From Pseudomonadales bacterium (GTDB lineage: Bacteria > Pseudomonadota > Gammaproteobacteria > Pseudomonadales > Pseudohongiellaceae): 64,000 nt of DNA. The translations under genes and the position numbers were made by a program. Every line of letters begins with the position of its first letter. Position 1 is the first letter of the stretch. Shown here piece after piece: positions 63,713 to 64,000 of the stretch. The stretch lies in the NCBI GenBank assembly GCA_028281635.1, contig JANQJM010000005.1, positions 1 through 64,000 of the forward strand, written 5' to 3'. Under the pieces are notes generated by a model that made no database searches, was not told the origin of the DNA, and was given only the letters and a program-made list of their open reading frames with translations.

Positions 63713-64000
63713 ATGACAACTCTGGACAAAATAGATATGGGTGCAAGCATACTGCGCACCAACCAGGTTGAGGCAACAAAGGCGCTGCAAGGCCGGCAAG
63801 AAATTGCCGCCCAGGGCAAATCTGCGCCAGTCACTAAGCCAGTCGGAACCCCGTCGGAAGATAAAAAGAAGGAACTTGATCAAGCAGTAAAAAACCTCTC
63901 TGGCTATGTGCAAAACGTTACCAGAGAACTTAATTTCAGTATTGATGAAGAACTCCATCGCCCGGTGGTAACTGTTTTGGACAAAGAGACTGGTGAAGTT
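63713..64000 (+). CDS. flaG: Flagellar protein FlaG, partial
   Basis: 96 codons run to the window edge. The segment LDQAVKNLSGYVQNVTRELN, FSIDEELHRPVVTVLDKETG is the conserved FlaG core, preceded by a variable linker. FlaG follows flagellin in Vibrio and Pseudomonas and influences filament length. The stop lies beyond the window. Confidence 0.92.
   Translation, partial: MTTLDKIDMGASILRTNQVEATKALQGRQEIAAQGKSAPVTKPVGTPSEDKKKELDQAVKNLSGYVQNVTRELNFSIDEELHRPVVTVLDKETGEV

Noticed and set aside
1-64000. CRISPR arrays, tRNA/rRNA genes, insertion sequences, integrases
   Set aside because: No direct-repeat array, cloverleaf-like segment, transposase or integrase motif was seen on either strand.

Overview
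The window comes from the chromosome of a polarly flagellated, probably marine, gammaproteobacterium. The evidence is a Pseudomonas/Vibrio-style flagellar gene order (fliG-M-N-O-P-Q-R-flhB-flhA-flhF-flhG-fliA, then motC-motD), sigma-54 promoters in front of the early and middle flagellar operons, a FleQ-like box, a YcgR/FlgN/FlgM/FlgA block divergent from flgB-L, and a DUF1592/DUF1552 pair of the kind common in marine gammaproteobacteria. The genus cannot be fixed from the sequence alone.

Layout. (1) 1-9,650: accessory genes. These are the tail of a VOC/glyoxalase protein, a BlaI-type repressor with an M56 metalloprotease that carries a TonB-C domain, a divergent DUF1592 cytochrome-like protein with DUF1552 and ankyrin partners, a secreted protein of unknown role and a PAS/CxxC protein lacking a normal start codon. 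(2) 9,664-33,948: ten histidine kinases in 24 kb, with one stand-alone receiver, one periplasmic solute-binding protein and one small unrecognised protein. No gene here has a DNA-binding, GGDEF/EAL or other obvious output domain. (3) 33,985-48,347: fliK and a FlhB-C-terminal-like gene (flhX) on the minus strand, then the long fliG-to-fliA operon and motCD. (4) 48,406-51,406: minus-strand ycgR-flgN-flgM-flgA region. (5) 51,735-64,000: flgBCDEFGHIJKL, flagellin and the start of flaG.

How it fits together. The core flagellar cascade can be read from promoter motifs. Near-consensus sigma-54 sites lie upstream of fliG, flgB and flgA. A second motif, TAAAG-N14/15-GTCGTA(A/G)T, lies upstream of flgM, fliC, motCD and, more weakly, flaG. 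These are late genes classically read by sigma-28 (FliA), so the motif is most simply this organism's FliA promoter. The same motif also lies upstream of three sensor kinase genes (9664-12090, 18954-20336, 24586-26121), upstream of a small unknown gene directly preceding an ArcB-like kinase (26241-29643), and upstream of fliK-flhX, which run into a further hybrid kinase (31522-33948).

The main hypothesis is that part of the kinase island belongs to the flagellar late regulon and forms a motility-linked phosphorelay. The usual cheYZAB block between fliA and motC is absent, the only stand-alone receiver lies in the island, and the only Hpt domain is in the 26608-29643 kinase. The motif matches and gene content are directly visible; the regulatory network is inference.

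No tRNA, rRNA, CRISPR array, insertion sequence or prophage was recognised.
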